A DNA stretch of 64,000 nucleotides from an uncultured Eubacteriales bacterium (GTDB taxonomy: Bacteria; Bacillota; Clostridia; Oscillospirales; Oscillospiraceae): the NCBI GenBank assembly GCA_934597725.1, contig CAKTSK010000005.1, forward strand, positions 1 to 64,000, read 5' to 3'. Made by a program: the position numbers and the translations under genes. Shown here one piece after another: positions 1 through 7,152 of the stretch (the first letter of the stretch is position 1; the number at the start of each line of letters is the position of its first letter). Below the pieces are notes generated by a model that did no database searches, was not told the origin of the DNA, and saw only the letters and a list, made by a program, of their open reading frames with translations.

Positions 1-506
1 ATGGGGCAGGGCAGGATGCCCTCCCGCTCCCGGGCCTTCAGGCGCAGGATGCCGGTGGTGGTCTCCTCGCAGCCGCCCAGCAGGCAGTCGGCATAGTCCT
101 TGCACTTGCCGCCCAGCAGGTCGATGAGGTCGCCGCCGTCGTCGATGACGATGTGAGGGTGGCACTTGAGGGTCTCGGTCAGGTGGGCCTCATAGGCTTC
201 CGGGCTGGCGCCGTGGATGCCGAAGGTCTCCACCCCCAGGCTGGCCAGACCGGCGGCCACGTCGTCCTGGGTGGACAGGGGGTTGGAGCCGGTGAGGAAG
301 ACCTGAGCGCCCCCCTGCTGGAGCACATAGCCCAGGTTGGCGGTCTTGGCCTCCAGGTGGACCGACACGGCCACCCGCAGCCCCTGGAAGGGTTTCTCCC
401 GCTGGAAGCGGGCCTCGATCTGGGACAGGGCGGGCATGAAGTCCCGGACCCACTGGATCTTGCGGCGGCCGGACTCGGCCAGGGAGGGATCTTGGATGAT
501 GCTCAT
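1..506 (-). CDS. ahcY: Adenosylhomocysteinase (SAH hydrolase), 3' part missing at window edge
   Basis: The reading frame starts at ATG 504-506 and runs off the left edge, giving about 168 N-terminal residues of a roughly 400-residue family. It begins MSIIQDPSLAESGRRKIQWV and contains the typical substrate-domain pieces VSVHLEAKTANL and ...HIVIDDGGDLIDLL followed by GGCEETTTGILRL. The family hydrolyses S-adenosylhomocysteine to adenosine and homocysteine in the cytosol, completing the methyl cycle. An AGGAAAGGA-like ribosome site precedes the start. A SAM-I riboswitch lies directly upstream, so expression should fall when SAM is plentiful. The missing C-terminal half holds the NAD site, so its integrity cannot be judged here. 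Confidence 0.93.
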   Translation of the reverse strand, partial: MSIIQDPSLAESGRRKIQWVRDFMPALSQIEARFQREKPFQGLRVAVSVHLEAKTANLGYVLQQGGAQVFLTGSNPLSTQDDVAAGLASLGVETFGIHGASPEAYEAHLTETLKCHPHIVIDDGGDLIDLLGGKCKDYADCLLGGCEETTTGILRLKAREREGILPCP

Positions 507-562
507 AGCACTGGTTCCTTTCCTGCAAATGTTTCGCCGGGGCAAGCGCTCCGGGTTCCATA

Positions 563-700
563 GAAAAAGGCTTCCTTACAAAGGAAGCCCTGGTCGCTGG
601 ATGCGGCGCCTTCCTTATCGCTGTTAGCAGAACCACCTTGCCCGCTGGGCAGGTTGGTGTGGGGTCATCAAGCTAACTCTCTCGCCCACTCTCGATAATG
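563..700 (-). promoter_or_regulatory. SAM-I (S-box) riboswitch with intrinsic terminator
   Basis: On the minus strand the P1 stem is TTATCG (693-698) pairing with CGATAA (615-620). Between them lie the S-box hallmarks: CGAGAG after P1, the GATGACCCC segment, and CCAACCTGCC with its partner GGGCAAGGTGG. The expression platform is the hairpin GGCTTCCTT-TGT-AAGGAAGCC followed by TTTTT at 563-589. The AAGGAAG just after the P1 3' strand can pair with the CTTCCTT arm of the terminator, giving the usual antiterminator alternative. SAM binding should stabilise P1 and allow termination, turning ahcY off. Confidence 0.88.
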
Positions 701-743
701 CGCTCCTATTGAGTTGAAAGCCTCTGGGAAAAAGGCTTCCTGT

Positions 744-771
744 ATTATACACCATTCTGAGAAAAAGGCAA
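744..771 (-). promoter_or_regulatory. Sigma-A promoter of ahcY
   Basis: On the minus strand TTGCCT (766-771) and TATAAT (744-749) are separated by 16 bp. Transcription would begin about 40 nt before the riboswitch P1 stem. The rest of 707-892 holds only the rhomboid-gene ribosome site (AAGGAGG, 878-884); no second clear promoter was found for the plus-strand genes. Confidence 0.75.
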
Positions 772-892
772 GAAAAATTTTGCCCGCCCGGCGGCCCGCC
801 ACAGATTGTTCACAGTTTAGGGTAGATTTCCCGGAAGAAAGCAGGTAGAATAGGTTTCGTGAACCATTTTACCCATTAAGGAGGTCGTTTCT

Positions 893-1774
893 TTGCGCGC
901 CATGCAACAGTGGCTGGACCGCTTCTGCCGCAAGCACCCCCGGCTGACCCTGCCCGGGCTGATGCGGTACATCGTCATCGGCAACGTACTCGTTTATCTG
1001 CTGGACTTCTTCGGCACCAACGGCTACCCCATTGCCTCCAGCCTGCTCGGCTTCAGCGCCGATGCCATCGCCCACGGACAGATCTGGCGGATCGTCACCT
1101 TCATTTTTGTCCCTCTGTCGGGCCAGAACCCCGTCGTCTTTGCCCTGTCCCTCTACCTGTACTACTTCATCGGCAACGCCCTGGAGCGGGAGTGGGGCAG
1201 CAACAAGTTCACCATCTTCTACTTCTTCGGCGTGGTGCTGAACATTCTGGTGGGCTTCCTGGTCGGCGGTGCGTCCATGCACTACGTCAACCTGTCCATG
1301 TTCTTCGCCTTTGCCACCCTCTACCCCGACCTGCAGTTCCTGCTCTTCTTCATCATCCCCGTCAAGGCCAAGTGGCTGGCTTGGTTCGACGCCGCCTTCT
1401 TCGCCCTGTCGGTGCTGCGGTATCTGTTCCAGGGGCACCTGCTGCTGGCCCTCATCCCGGTGGTGGCCATCTTCAACTACCTGCTCTTCTTCGCCACGGA
1501 CATCAGCGACCAGGTGTCCTATTGGCGCACCCGCGCCGCCCAGAAGCGCAAGCAGCAGCAGTACCGCCAGGCCTATCAGAACCCCGGCGGCCCCAAGGTG
1601 GTGAACTTCCACGACGCCAAGACCCAGACCAAGCCCAATTACCTCCACAAGTGCGCCGTGTGCGGCAAGACCGACCGCACCGACCCCCAGATGGAGTTCC
1701 GCTACTGCTCCCGGTGCAACGGCTATTACTGCTACTGCGCCGACCACATCAACAACCACATCCACATCCAGTGA
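893..1774 (+). CDS. Rhomboid-fold membrane protein, probably catalytically dead, with C-terminal zinc-ribbon-like tail
   Basis: 293 residues from TTG 893, chosen because AAGGAGG at 878-884 sits 8 nt upstream; the in-frame ATG at 902 is too far away. About six hydrophobic helices span residues 20-210. Rhomboid landmarks are present: WRIVTF near residue 66 and the loop ALEREWGSNKF near residue 103. The catalytic GxSG is replaced by NLSM (MHYVNLSMFFAF), and no convincing catalytic histidine is seen in the last helix. The tail after about residue 245 has CAVC, CSRC, CYC and a His-rich end, suggesting metal binding. The family as a whole comprises intramembrane serine proteases. This member looks like a pseudoprotease of unknown role, followed by cdd after 19 nt. 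Confidence 0.72.
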   Translation: MRAMQQWLDRFCRKHPRLTLPGLMRYIVIGNVLVYLLDFFGTNGYPIASSLLGFSADAIAHGQIWRIVTFIFVPLSGQNPVVFALSLYLYYFIGNALEREWGSNKFTIFYFFGVVLNILVGFLVGGASMHYVNLSMFFAFATLYPDLQFLLFFIIPVKAKWLAWFDAAFFALSVLRYLFQGHLLLALIPVVAIFNYLLFFATDISDQVSYWRTRAAQKRKQQQYRQAYQNPGGPKVVNFHDAKTQTKPNYLHKCAVCGKTDRTDPQMEFRYCSRCNGYYCYCADHINNHIHIQ

Positions 1775-1793
1775 CCAAAGGAGGCGATGGCCT

Positions 1794-2186
1794 GTGACCG
1801 ATCAGGCTCTGGTGGAGCTGGCCTTCACCATGCTGGAACGATCCTATGTCCCCTATTCCCGCTTCCCCGTCGGCGCCGCCCTGGAGGGGACCGACGGGAC
1901 CGTCTACACCGGCTGCAACGTGGAAAACGCCGCCTACGGCTCCACCCTCTGCGCCGAGCGCACCGCCCTGGTCAAGGCCGTCAGCGAGGGCTGCCGGTCC
2001 TTCACCCGCCTGGCGGTGGTGGGCAACGGCGCGGACTATTGCTGGCCCTGCGGCGCCTGCCGGCAGATGCTCTATGAGTTTGCCCCGGACCTGGAGGTCC
2101 TGGTGGCCCGGCAGGACCACACCTTTGTCAAATACACCCTGGACCGGCTGCTGCCCCACGGCTTCGGCCCGGCCAGCCTGGACTGA
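1794..2186 (+). CDS. cdd: Cytidine deaminase
   Basis: 130 residues from GTG 1794 behind AAAGGAGG, the normal length of the small tetrameric class. It deaminates cytidine and deoxycytidine to uridine forms in the pyrimidine salvage pathway. The zinc and catalytic residues are visible: C53-A-E55 (TLCAERTA) and PCGAC with C86 and C89; NVENAAYGS supplies substrate contacts. It lies 19 nt after the rhomboid-like gene and 47 nt before the acetyltransferase, so the three are probably co-transcribed. Confidence 0.95.
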   Translation: MTDQALVELAFTMLERSYVPYSRFPVGAALEGTDGTVYTGCNVENAAYGSTLCAERTALVKAVSEGCRSFTRLAVVGNGADYCWPCGACRQMLYEFAPDLEVLVARQDHTFVKYTLDRLLPHGFGPASLD

Positions 2187-2233
2187 CCCGCCCCCGGGCT
2201 TCTGCCCCGGTCGCCTGAACAAGGAGGTACCCT

Positions 2234-2848
2234 ATGGATCTGCAAGAATATCTGGCCCGGATAAACTCCGGCGAACCCGTGGAGGGCGGCGGCGACATGC
2301 ACCACTTCATGCGGGAGATCAACGAAGTGACCATGCGCCTGACCTGTGAGCTCAACAGCAAGTATCACACCGGCGAGGAGGTGCGGGAGATCTTCTCCAA
2401 GATCATCGGCAAGCCCGTGGACAAGAGCTTCCGGCTCTTCCCCCCCTTCTACACCAACTGCGGCAAAAATATCACCGTGGGCAAGGGGGTGTTCATCAAC
2501 ACCGGCTGCCACTTCCAGGACCAGGGGGGCATCACCCTGGGCGACGGGGTCCTGCTGGGCAACAACGTGGTGCTGGTGACCATGAACCACGACTTTGACC
2601 CCACCAAGCGCTCCACCACCTATCCCGCCCCCATCGTCCTGGGGAAAAATGTGTGGCTGGGCTCCAGCGTCACCGTGGTCCCCGGCGTCACCATCGGCGA
2701 AGGGTCCATCATCGGGGCCGGGTCCGTGGTCACCAGGGACATCCCGCCCAACACCCTGGCCGCCGGGGTCCCCGCCCGGGTCATCCGCGCCCTGGACCCC
2801 GAGGACCACTATCCCTCGACCTACAAAAAGCTGCTGGAGCAGAAATAA
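2234..2848 (+). CDS. Sugar O-acetyltransferase, left-handed beta-helix (maltose/galactoside acetyltransferase type)
   Basis: 204 residues with ATG behind AAGGAGG. The C-terminal two thirds carry hexapeptide repeats (ITVGKGVFINTG, ITLGDGVLLGNN, IVLGKNVWLGSS, VTIGEGSIIGAGSVV) and the family loop VTMNHDFDP that contains the catalytic histidine. The ending NTLAAGVPARVIR is typical of the maltose/galactoside acetyltransferase group, which transfers acetyl from acetyl-CoA to a sugar hydroxyl in the cytosol. The acceptor cannot be told from sequence. It is the last gene of its run, followed by a strong bidirectional terminator. Confidence 0.88.
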   Translation: MDLQEYLARINSGEPVEGGGDMHHFMREINEVTMRLTCELNSKYHTGEEVREIFSKIIGKPVDKSFRLFPPFYTNCGKNITVGKGVFINTGCHFQDQGGITLGDGVLLGNNVVLVTMNHDFDPTKRSTTYPAPIVLGKNVWLGSSVTVVPGVTIGEGSIIGAGSVVTRDIPPNTLAAGVPARVIRALDPEDHYPSTYKKLLEQK

Positions 2849-2858
2849 CACCCGACAG

Positions 2859-2893
2859 AAAAGGCCGGCCGCAAGCATTGCGGCCGGCCTTTT
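2859..2893. terminator. Bidirectional intrinsic terminator
   Basis: AAAAGGCCGGCCGC and GCGGCCGGCCTTTT form a perfect stem around AAGCATT, with T-runs on both strands. It separates the convergent acetyltransferase and small membrane protein genes. Confidence 0.9.
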
Positions 2894-2896
2894 GGA

Positions 2897-3136
2897 TCAC
2901 TCGGTGAGATCCCGGCGTATTTCCTCGGGTCCCGGTTTGGGGATGCCCTGCTGCTCGATGCGTTCCAGCGTTTCCAGGATCTTGCGCTGGTACTGGATCA
3001 CCCAGGTGCCGATGAGCGCCAGAGAAACTGTAATGACACAAATCGGAAACAGGGTCGGGATCACGAACATCGACACCAGGGCCACTGCCCAAATGGGCAG
3101 CAGGATCAACCAGAAGGTTTTCCAGTGAAATTTCAT
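2897..3136 (-). CDS. Small two-helix membrane protein, unknown function
   Basis: 79 residues from ATG 3136, chosen because AAAGGAG sits about 11 nt upstream; a GTG 12 codons earlier (3172) would place the ribosome site inside the gene. Residues 5-50 are hydrophobic with two probable membrane helices (FWLILLPIWAVALVSMFVI and ICVITVSLALIGTW). They are followed by a charged amphipathic tail, YQRKILETLERIEQQG. I do not recognise a family. It has its own strong promoter and the shared terminator, so it is a monocistronic unit. Confidence 0.6.
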   Translation of the reverse strand: MKFHWKTFWLILLPIWAVALVSMFVIPTLFPICVITVSLALIGTWVIQYQRKILETLERIEQQGIPKPGPEEIRRDLTE

Positions 3137-3185
3137 TCTTTCCCAACGCTCCTTTCTAAACTTCTCACCCACTTATTATATATAA

Positions 3186-3214
3186 ATTACACTAAACAAG
3201 GCACTCGATGTCAA
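3186..3214 (-). promoter_or_regulatory. Sigma-A promoter of the small membrane protein gene
   Basis: Consensus TTGACA (3209-3214) and TGTAAT (3186-3191) with a 17-bp spacer on the minus strand. Confidence 0.7.
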
Positions 3215-3247
3215 TTATCTTTTGTTAGCTTTCACGACGCAAATCAA

Positions 3248-3292
3248 ATACCCCGGGGCTACAGCGGGTTCAGGCTGTAGCCCCGGGGTATT
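3248..3292 (-). terminator. Intrinsic terminator after the DUF378 gene
   Basis: ATACCCCGGGGCTACAGC and its exact inverse GCTGTAGCCCCGGGGTAT form an 18-bp stem with an 8-nt loop. On the minus strand it is followed by TTGATTT, so it most likely ends the 3352-3576 transcript. Confidence 0.75.
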
Positions 3293-3351
3293 CTGCTTGC
3301 CGGACCCGTGGTCCGGCCCACTGCGTGTCCTGTGGTCAGGGCGGGGAACCG

Positions 3352-3576
3352 TTACACACTCCCCCGCGCGGTCCGCTCGATGCGGTCTTCCCGGAAGAAG
3401 AGCGTGACGCACCAGATGGCGGACAGACACACCAGGACATACACGACGCGGCTCAGGGCGCTGGCAGAGCCGCCAAAGAGGGCCGCTACCACGTCCAGGC
3501 CGAAGATCCCTACGCTGCCCCAGTTCAGGCCGCCGATGATCAGCACCACCAGGGCAATTCTGTCGATCACCTTCAT
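3352..3576 (-). CDS. DUF378 family membrane protein
   Basis: 74 residues, the usual length for DUF378 (YuzA-like) proteins. The family pattern MKVIDRIALVVLIIGGLNWG, then VGIFGLDVVAALFGG, then a second hydrophobic helix VVYVLVCLSAIW is clear. It should be an inner-membrane protein with two helices and a short charged C-terminus. No biochemical role is established for the family. It stands alone with its own promoter and terminator. Confidence 0.85.
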   Translation of the reverse strand: MKVIDRIALVVLIIGGLNWGSVGIFGLDVVAALFGGSASALSRVVYVLVCLSAIWCVTLFFREDRIERTARGSV

Positions 3577-3655
3577 ACTTAACCTCCCGGGGCCGTCTGG
3601 ACGGCCCCTCTGGATCTCGGAGGCCCCGGCAAACGACGGCGCGGGGCTCCGAGGG

Positions 3656-3683
3656 ATAGTATGTCCGCTGTGACCGCCTGCAA
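3656..3683 (-). promoter_or_regulatory. Putative promoter of the DUF378 gene
   Basis: TTGCAG (3678-3683) and TACTAT (3656-3661) with a 16-bp spacer on the minus strand. A short GC hairpin (GGGGCCGTC/GACGGCCCC, about 3588-3607) lies in the leader just before the ribosome site. Confidence 0.5.
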
Positions 3684-3727
3684 TCTAAAAAAGTTTTTCC
3701 AATTTCAGACGCTCCGTCAGGCCCCGG

Positions 3728-4375
3728 TCATTCCGAAAACAGCGTCCAGGGGGCCGTGTCCGGCGGGGGCAGGCGGAAGTCCATGGCCTCCCCGGTCTCC
3801 GGGTGGGTGAAGGACAGGTGGCTGGACCAGAGGGCGATCTGCCAGTCTGCGGGGTCGGGATACTTGCTGTACTTCCGGTCTCCGGCCAGGGGCAGGCCCC
3901 GGGCGGAGAACTGGGCGCGGATCTGGTGGGTGCGGCCGGTCTCCAGGCGGATCTCCACCAGGGAGAAGCCCTGGCGGTTGTCCAGCACCCGGTAGTGGAG
4001 GATGGCCTGCTGGACGCCCTTGGCGGGGGTTTTGGTCACATAGGTCTTGCGGGTCTTTTCGTCCCGGCCCAGCAGGTCCACCATGGTCCCCTCGTCGTCC
4101 CGGGGACGCCAGTGGACCACGGCCTGATACTCCTTCAAAAAGGCGTCCTCCCGGATCTGCCGGGACAGGTCCGAGGCCGCCGGGCCGGTCAGGCCGTAGA
4201 CCATCAGCCCGCCCACCACCTGGTCCAGCCGGTGGACCGCCCGGACCTTGGCCTTGGGCTGGTCCAGGGCCTGCCGGATCAGGTCCGGCATCCCGCCGGG
4301 CTCATCGGTGGAGATGACCCGGAAGGGTTTGACGCAGACCACGATGGCCTGGTCCTGATACACAATGTCAAGCAT
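3728..4375 (-). CDS. RluA-family pseudouridine synthase
   Basis: 215 residues, without an S4 domain. The catalytic motif is HRLDQ with D51. GRTHQIRAQF and the central DLLGRDEKTRKTYVTK region match the RluA family, which isomerises uridines in rRNA or tRNA. The short length, with no N-terminal S4 domain, fits the small clostridial RluA-like group; the target base is unknown. It sits 12 nt downstream of the EamA gene and is probably co-transcribed with it. Confidence 0.88.
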   Translation of the reverse strand: MLDIVYQDQAIVVCVKPFRVISTDEPGGMPDLIRQALDQPKAKVRAVHRLDQVVGGLMVYGLTGPAASDLSRQIREDAFLKEYQAVVHWRPRDDEGTMVDLLGRDEKTRKTYVTKTPAKGVQQAILHYRVLDNRQGFSLVEIRLETGRTHQIRAQFSARGLPLAGDRKYSKYPDPADWQIALWSSHLSFTHPETGEAMDFRLPPPDTAPWTLFSE

Positions 4376-4387
4376 AGCAGAAACCTC

Positions 4388-5257
4388 CTACTGCGGGGCC
4401 GACGGTGCGGCCGATGCCTTCTGCTCCTGCCGCCGGCAGAGCAGCTGATAGCCCATCACGCTCAGAAAGACCACGGTTCCGCCCACCAGCGACAGGGGCG
4501 AGAGGGTCTCCCCCACCACCAGGGCCACCAGGACCGGGTTGAGGATGGGCTCGATCCCCGCCACCAGGGCGGCGGCGGTGGGGGCGGCGTACTTCAGCCC
4601 TGTGGTGAGCAGGGCATAGGCCAGCCCCAGCTGAAAGACCCCCAGCACCACCCCGCAGAGCAGGGCCGTGCCGTCGAACCGGGTCTCCCGCACCAGCCAG
4701 GGCAGGCCCACCACCGCCCCCAGCGCCTGGCCCAGGATGGTGGACCAGAGGGGACTGCCGCCGGGCAGGCGTTCCATCAGAAACACCCAGGCGTAGCACA
4801 CCCCGGAGAGCACCGCGATCCCGTCGCCCAGCAGGCGCCCTTGGCCCAGGCTGTCCAGAAAGAAGCACAGCACACCGCCGAACACGCACAGGCAGGCGAT
4901 GATGTCCCGGCGGCGGGGCCGCTCCCGGAACACCAGCCACAGAAACAGGATGACGAAGATGGGGGCGGTGAACTGGAGCAGCACGGCGTTGCCCGCCGTG
5001 GTCAGCTTGGTGGCCACAGTGTATAGGGTCGTGGCCCCCCACACCGCCGCCGCCCCGGCCAGCACGCCGGGGGTCAGGCGGAAGGCCGTGCCGGTCCCTT
5101 TGGCAAAGGGGAGCAGGACCCCCAGCGCAATGATGCTGCGAAAGGCATTGATGGACAGCGGCTGCCAGGGGATCTGCTTGATGCACACCCCGCCCAGGCT
5201 CAGGAGCAGCGCCGCGGCAAACACCAGCCAAAAGCCCTTTTTTCCCTGATACGTCAC
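4388..5257 (-). CDS. EamA/DMT-family transporter
   Basis: 289 residues with ten hydrophobic helices in two EamA repeats. Typical features are INAFRSIIALGVL in the first repeat and AAALVAGIEPILNPVLVAL in the second. The family exports or exchanges metabolites such as amino acids or nucleotides across the cytoplasmic membrane; the substrate is not predictable. It ends in TAG, an uncommon stop codon in this window. It is followed 12 nt later by the RluA-family gene. Confidence 0.88.
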   Translation of the reverse strand: MTYQGKKGFWLVFAAALLLSLGGVCIKQIPWQPLSINAFRSIIALGVLLPFAKGTGTAFRLTPGVLAGAAAVWGATTLYTVATKLTTAGNAVLLQFTAPIFVILFLWLVFRERPRRRDIIACLCVFGGVLCFFLDSLGQGRLLGDGIAVLSGVCYAWVFLMERLPGGSPLWSTILGQALGAVVGLPWLVRETRFDGTALLCGVVLGVFQLGLAYALLTTGLKYAAPTAAALVAGIEPILNPVLVALVVGETLSPLSLVGGTVVFLSVMGYQLLCRRQEQKASAAPSAPQ

Positions 5258-5303
5258 ACGGTCTCCTCCTCTCCCAAGGCAGGCGGCTGCCCGCCGCAGG
5301 TCC

Positions 5304-6587
5304 TTACACCTGGGCCAGGGCCTGCTCCAGGTCGGCCAGAATGTCCTCCGGGTCCTCGATGCCCACCGACAGGCGGATGAGGTCCGGGGAGACGCCGGCG
5401 GCGGTCAGCTCCGCCTCGGTCAGCTGCCGGTGGGTGGAGGAGGCCGGGTGGAGGACACAGGTCTTGGCGTCGGCCACATGGGTGGCGATGGAGGCCAGCT
5501 GCAGGCCGGCCATGAAGGTCTCTGCCGCCTGCCGGCCGCCCTTCACGCCGAAGGTCACCACGCCGCAGGAGCCGTTGGGCAGGTATTTTTTCGCCAGATC
5601 GTGGTACTCGTCTCCGGGCAGGTCGGGGTAGTGGACCCAGGCGATCTTGGGGTGCTTCTGCACATATTCAGCCACAGCCAGGGCGTTGGCACAGTGCCGG
5701 GGCATCCGCAGGTGGAGGGTCTCCAGGCCCACGTTCAGCAGATAGGCGTTCATGGGGGCGGGGGAGGCGCCGAAGTCCCGCATGAGCTGGACCACCGCCT
5801 TGGTGATGTAGGCCCCGCCCTGGCCGAAGCGCTCGGTGTAGGTCACGCCGTGGTAGCTCTCGTCGGGGGTACACAGGCCGGGATACTTGTCGGGATACTT
5901 GGTCCAGTCAAAGTTGCCGCTGTCCACGATGGCCCCGCCCACGCAGTTGGCGTGGCCGTCCATGTACTTGGTGGTGGAGTGGGTGACGATGTCCGCCCCC
6001 CACTCGAAGGGCCGGCAGCCCACCGGGGTGGCAAAGGTGTTGTCCAAAATCAGCGGGACCCCGTGGGCGTGGGCCGCCTGGGCAAAGCGGGCAATGTCCA
6101 GCACGATGAGGGCGGGGTTGGCGATGGTCTCGCCAAAGACCGCTTTGGTGTTGGGCCGGAAGGCCGCGTCCAGCTCCTCGGGGGTGCAGTTGGGGTCCAC
6201 GAAGGTCACCTCGATGCCCATGCGCTTCATGGTGACGGCAAAGAGGTTGAAGGTCCCCCCGTAGATGGCCGCAGAGGAGACCACATGGTCCCCGGCGGAG
6301 CAGATATTGAACAGGGCAAAGAAGTTGGCTGCCTGGCCGGAAGAGGTGAGCATGGCCGCCGTGCCCCCTTCCAGGGCGCAGATCTTGGCCGCCACCCGGT
6401 CCGAGGTGGGGTTTTGCAGGCGGGTGTAGAAATAGCCCTCGGCCTCCAGGTCAAACAGCGCGCCCATGGCTTCGCTGCTGCCGTAGCGGAACGTGGTGCT
6501 CTGGATGATGGGGATGTTTCTCGGCTCGCCGCTCTCCGGCACATAGCCGGCGTGGAGACACTGGGTCCCCTTGTGTTGTTCGCGCAT
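5304..6587 (-). CDS. metY: O-acetylhomoserine sulfhydrylase / aminocarboxypropyltransferase
   Basis: 427 residues from ATG 6587, with AAGGAGG about 8 nt upstream. It is a PLP enzyme of the Cys/Met metabolism family. The Schiff-base lysine is K207 in VTHSTTKYMDGH, and LILDNTFATP holds the PLP-binding aspartate. Length and the early HAGYVPESGEPRNIPI segment fit MetY, which makes homocysteine from O-acetylhomoserine and sulfide. With ahcY it links homocysteine to the methionine cycle. A hairpin (TCCCGTCGGGC/GACGGGA) lies just before the ribosome site, but I see no SAM or T-box motif. Confidence 0.93.
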   Translation of the reverse strand: MREQHKGTQCLHAGYVPESGEPRNIPIIQSTTFRYGSSEAMGALFDLEAEGYFYTRLQNPTSDRVAAKICALEGGTAAMLTSSGQAANFFALFNICSAGDHVVSSAAIYGGTFNLFAVTMKRMGIEVTFVDPNCTPEELDAAFRPNTKAVFGETIANPALIVLDIARFAQAAHAHGVPLILDNTFATPVGCRPFEWGADIVTHSTTKYMDGHANCVGGAIVDSGNFDWTKYPDKYPGLCTPDESYHGVTYTERFGQGGAYITKAVVQLMRDFGASPAPMNAYLLNVGLETLHLRMPRHCANALAVAEYVQKHPKIAWVHYPDLPGDEYHDLAKKYLPNGSCGVVTFGVKGGRQAAETFMAGLQLASIATHVADAKTCVLHPASSTHRQLTEAELTAAGVSPDLIRLSVGIEDPEDILADLEQALAQV

Positions 6588-6659
6588 GTGTACAGTCCTC
6601 CTTCTCAGTGATCCCGTCAGGCCCGACGGGACATGCTCGTTTGAATAATGGAACGGAAT

Positions 6660-6689
6660 ATTATAGCGCCATTTTCCCCCGGCGGTCAA
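6660..6689 (-). promoter_or_regulatory. Sigma-A promoter of metY
   Basis: TTGACC (6684-6689) and TATAAT (6660-6665) with an 18-bp spacer on the minus strand. The rest of 6690-6987 is AT- and pyrimidine-rich with no gene that I can support. Confidence 0.75.
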
Positions 6690-6987
6690 TCCCCGAATTT
6701 TGCCGGCGGCTGGCGCGCCGCCCTCTGTCTGCTGCCAGCATACCACGCCGGCGGCAGGGGGTCCATCCCCAGCAGGACGTATTTTTCTACCAGTCGGCTT
6801 CTCTTTTTCCCCCGGTTTTACTTCTTTTCTGTGCCCTTCTTCTTCTTTTTCGTCATTGTCAGCGCCGGGCCTTTTGGGTTACATATATAAACAAGGGGAT
6901 CTCTTCTCTGCCGCCGCTGCCGCCCACCCCTTCCGCGCCCGACTTTCGACACAAAAACCACACAAAAGGAAAGTATAAAACTATCTA

Positions 6988-7016
6988 TTGCATTTTTCGT
7001 CATTTCAGATTATGAT
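6988..7016 (+). promoter_or_regulatory. Sigma-A promoter of the hydrogenase operon
   Basis: TTGCAT (6988-6993) and TATGAT (7011-7016) with a 17-bp spacer. This predicts a leader of about 130 nt before the TTG start at 7153. Confidence 0.72.
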
Positions 7017-7053
7017 AGGATTCGTATTTTCTTATCCTGCATGAGAAACGCTC

Positions 7054-7109
7054 CGGCGCACAGTCTGTCTGGCGACCGCAGGGACCTGCCTGCTCACAGA
7101 CGTGCGCCG
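7054..7109 (+). promoter_or_regulatory. Long hairpin in the hydrogenase operon leader
   Basis: CGGCGCAC-A-GTCTGT (7054-7068) pairs with ACAGAC-GTGCGCCG (7096-7109), a 14-bp stem with one bulged A. The roughly 27-nt loop contains a smaller GC helix. No T-run follows, so it is not a simple terminator. It lies 29 nt before the ribosome site and could be a cis-regulatory element or an mRNA stabiliser. Confidence 0.5.
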
Positions 7110-7152
7110 TTCTACCACGCTCATCTTGCTTACCGGAAAGGAGACCATCGAT

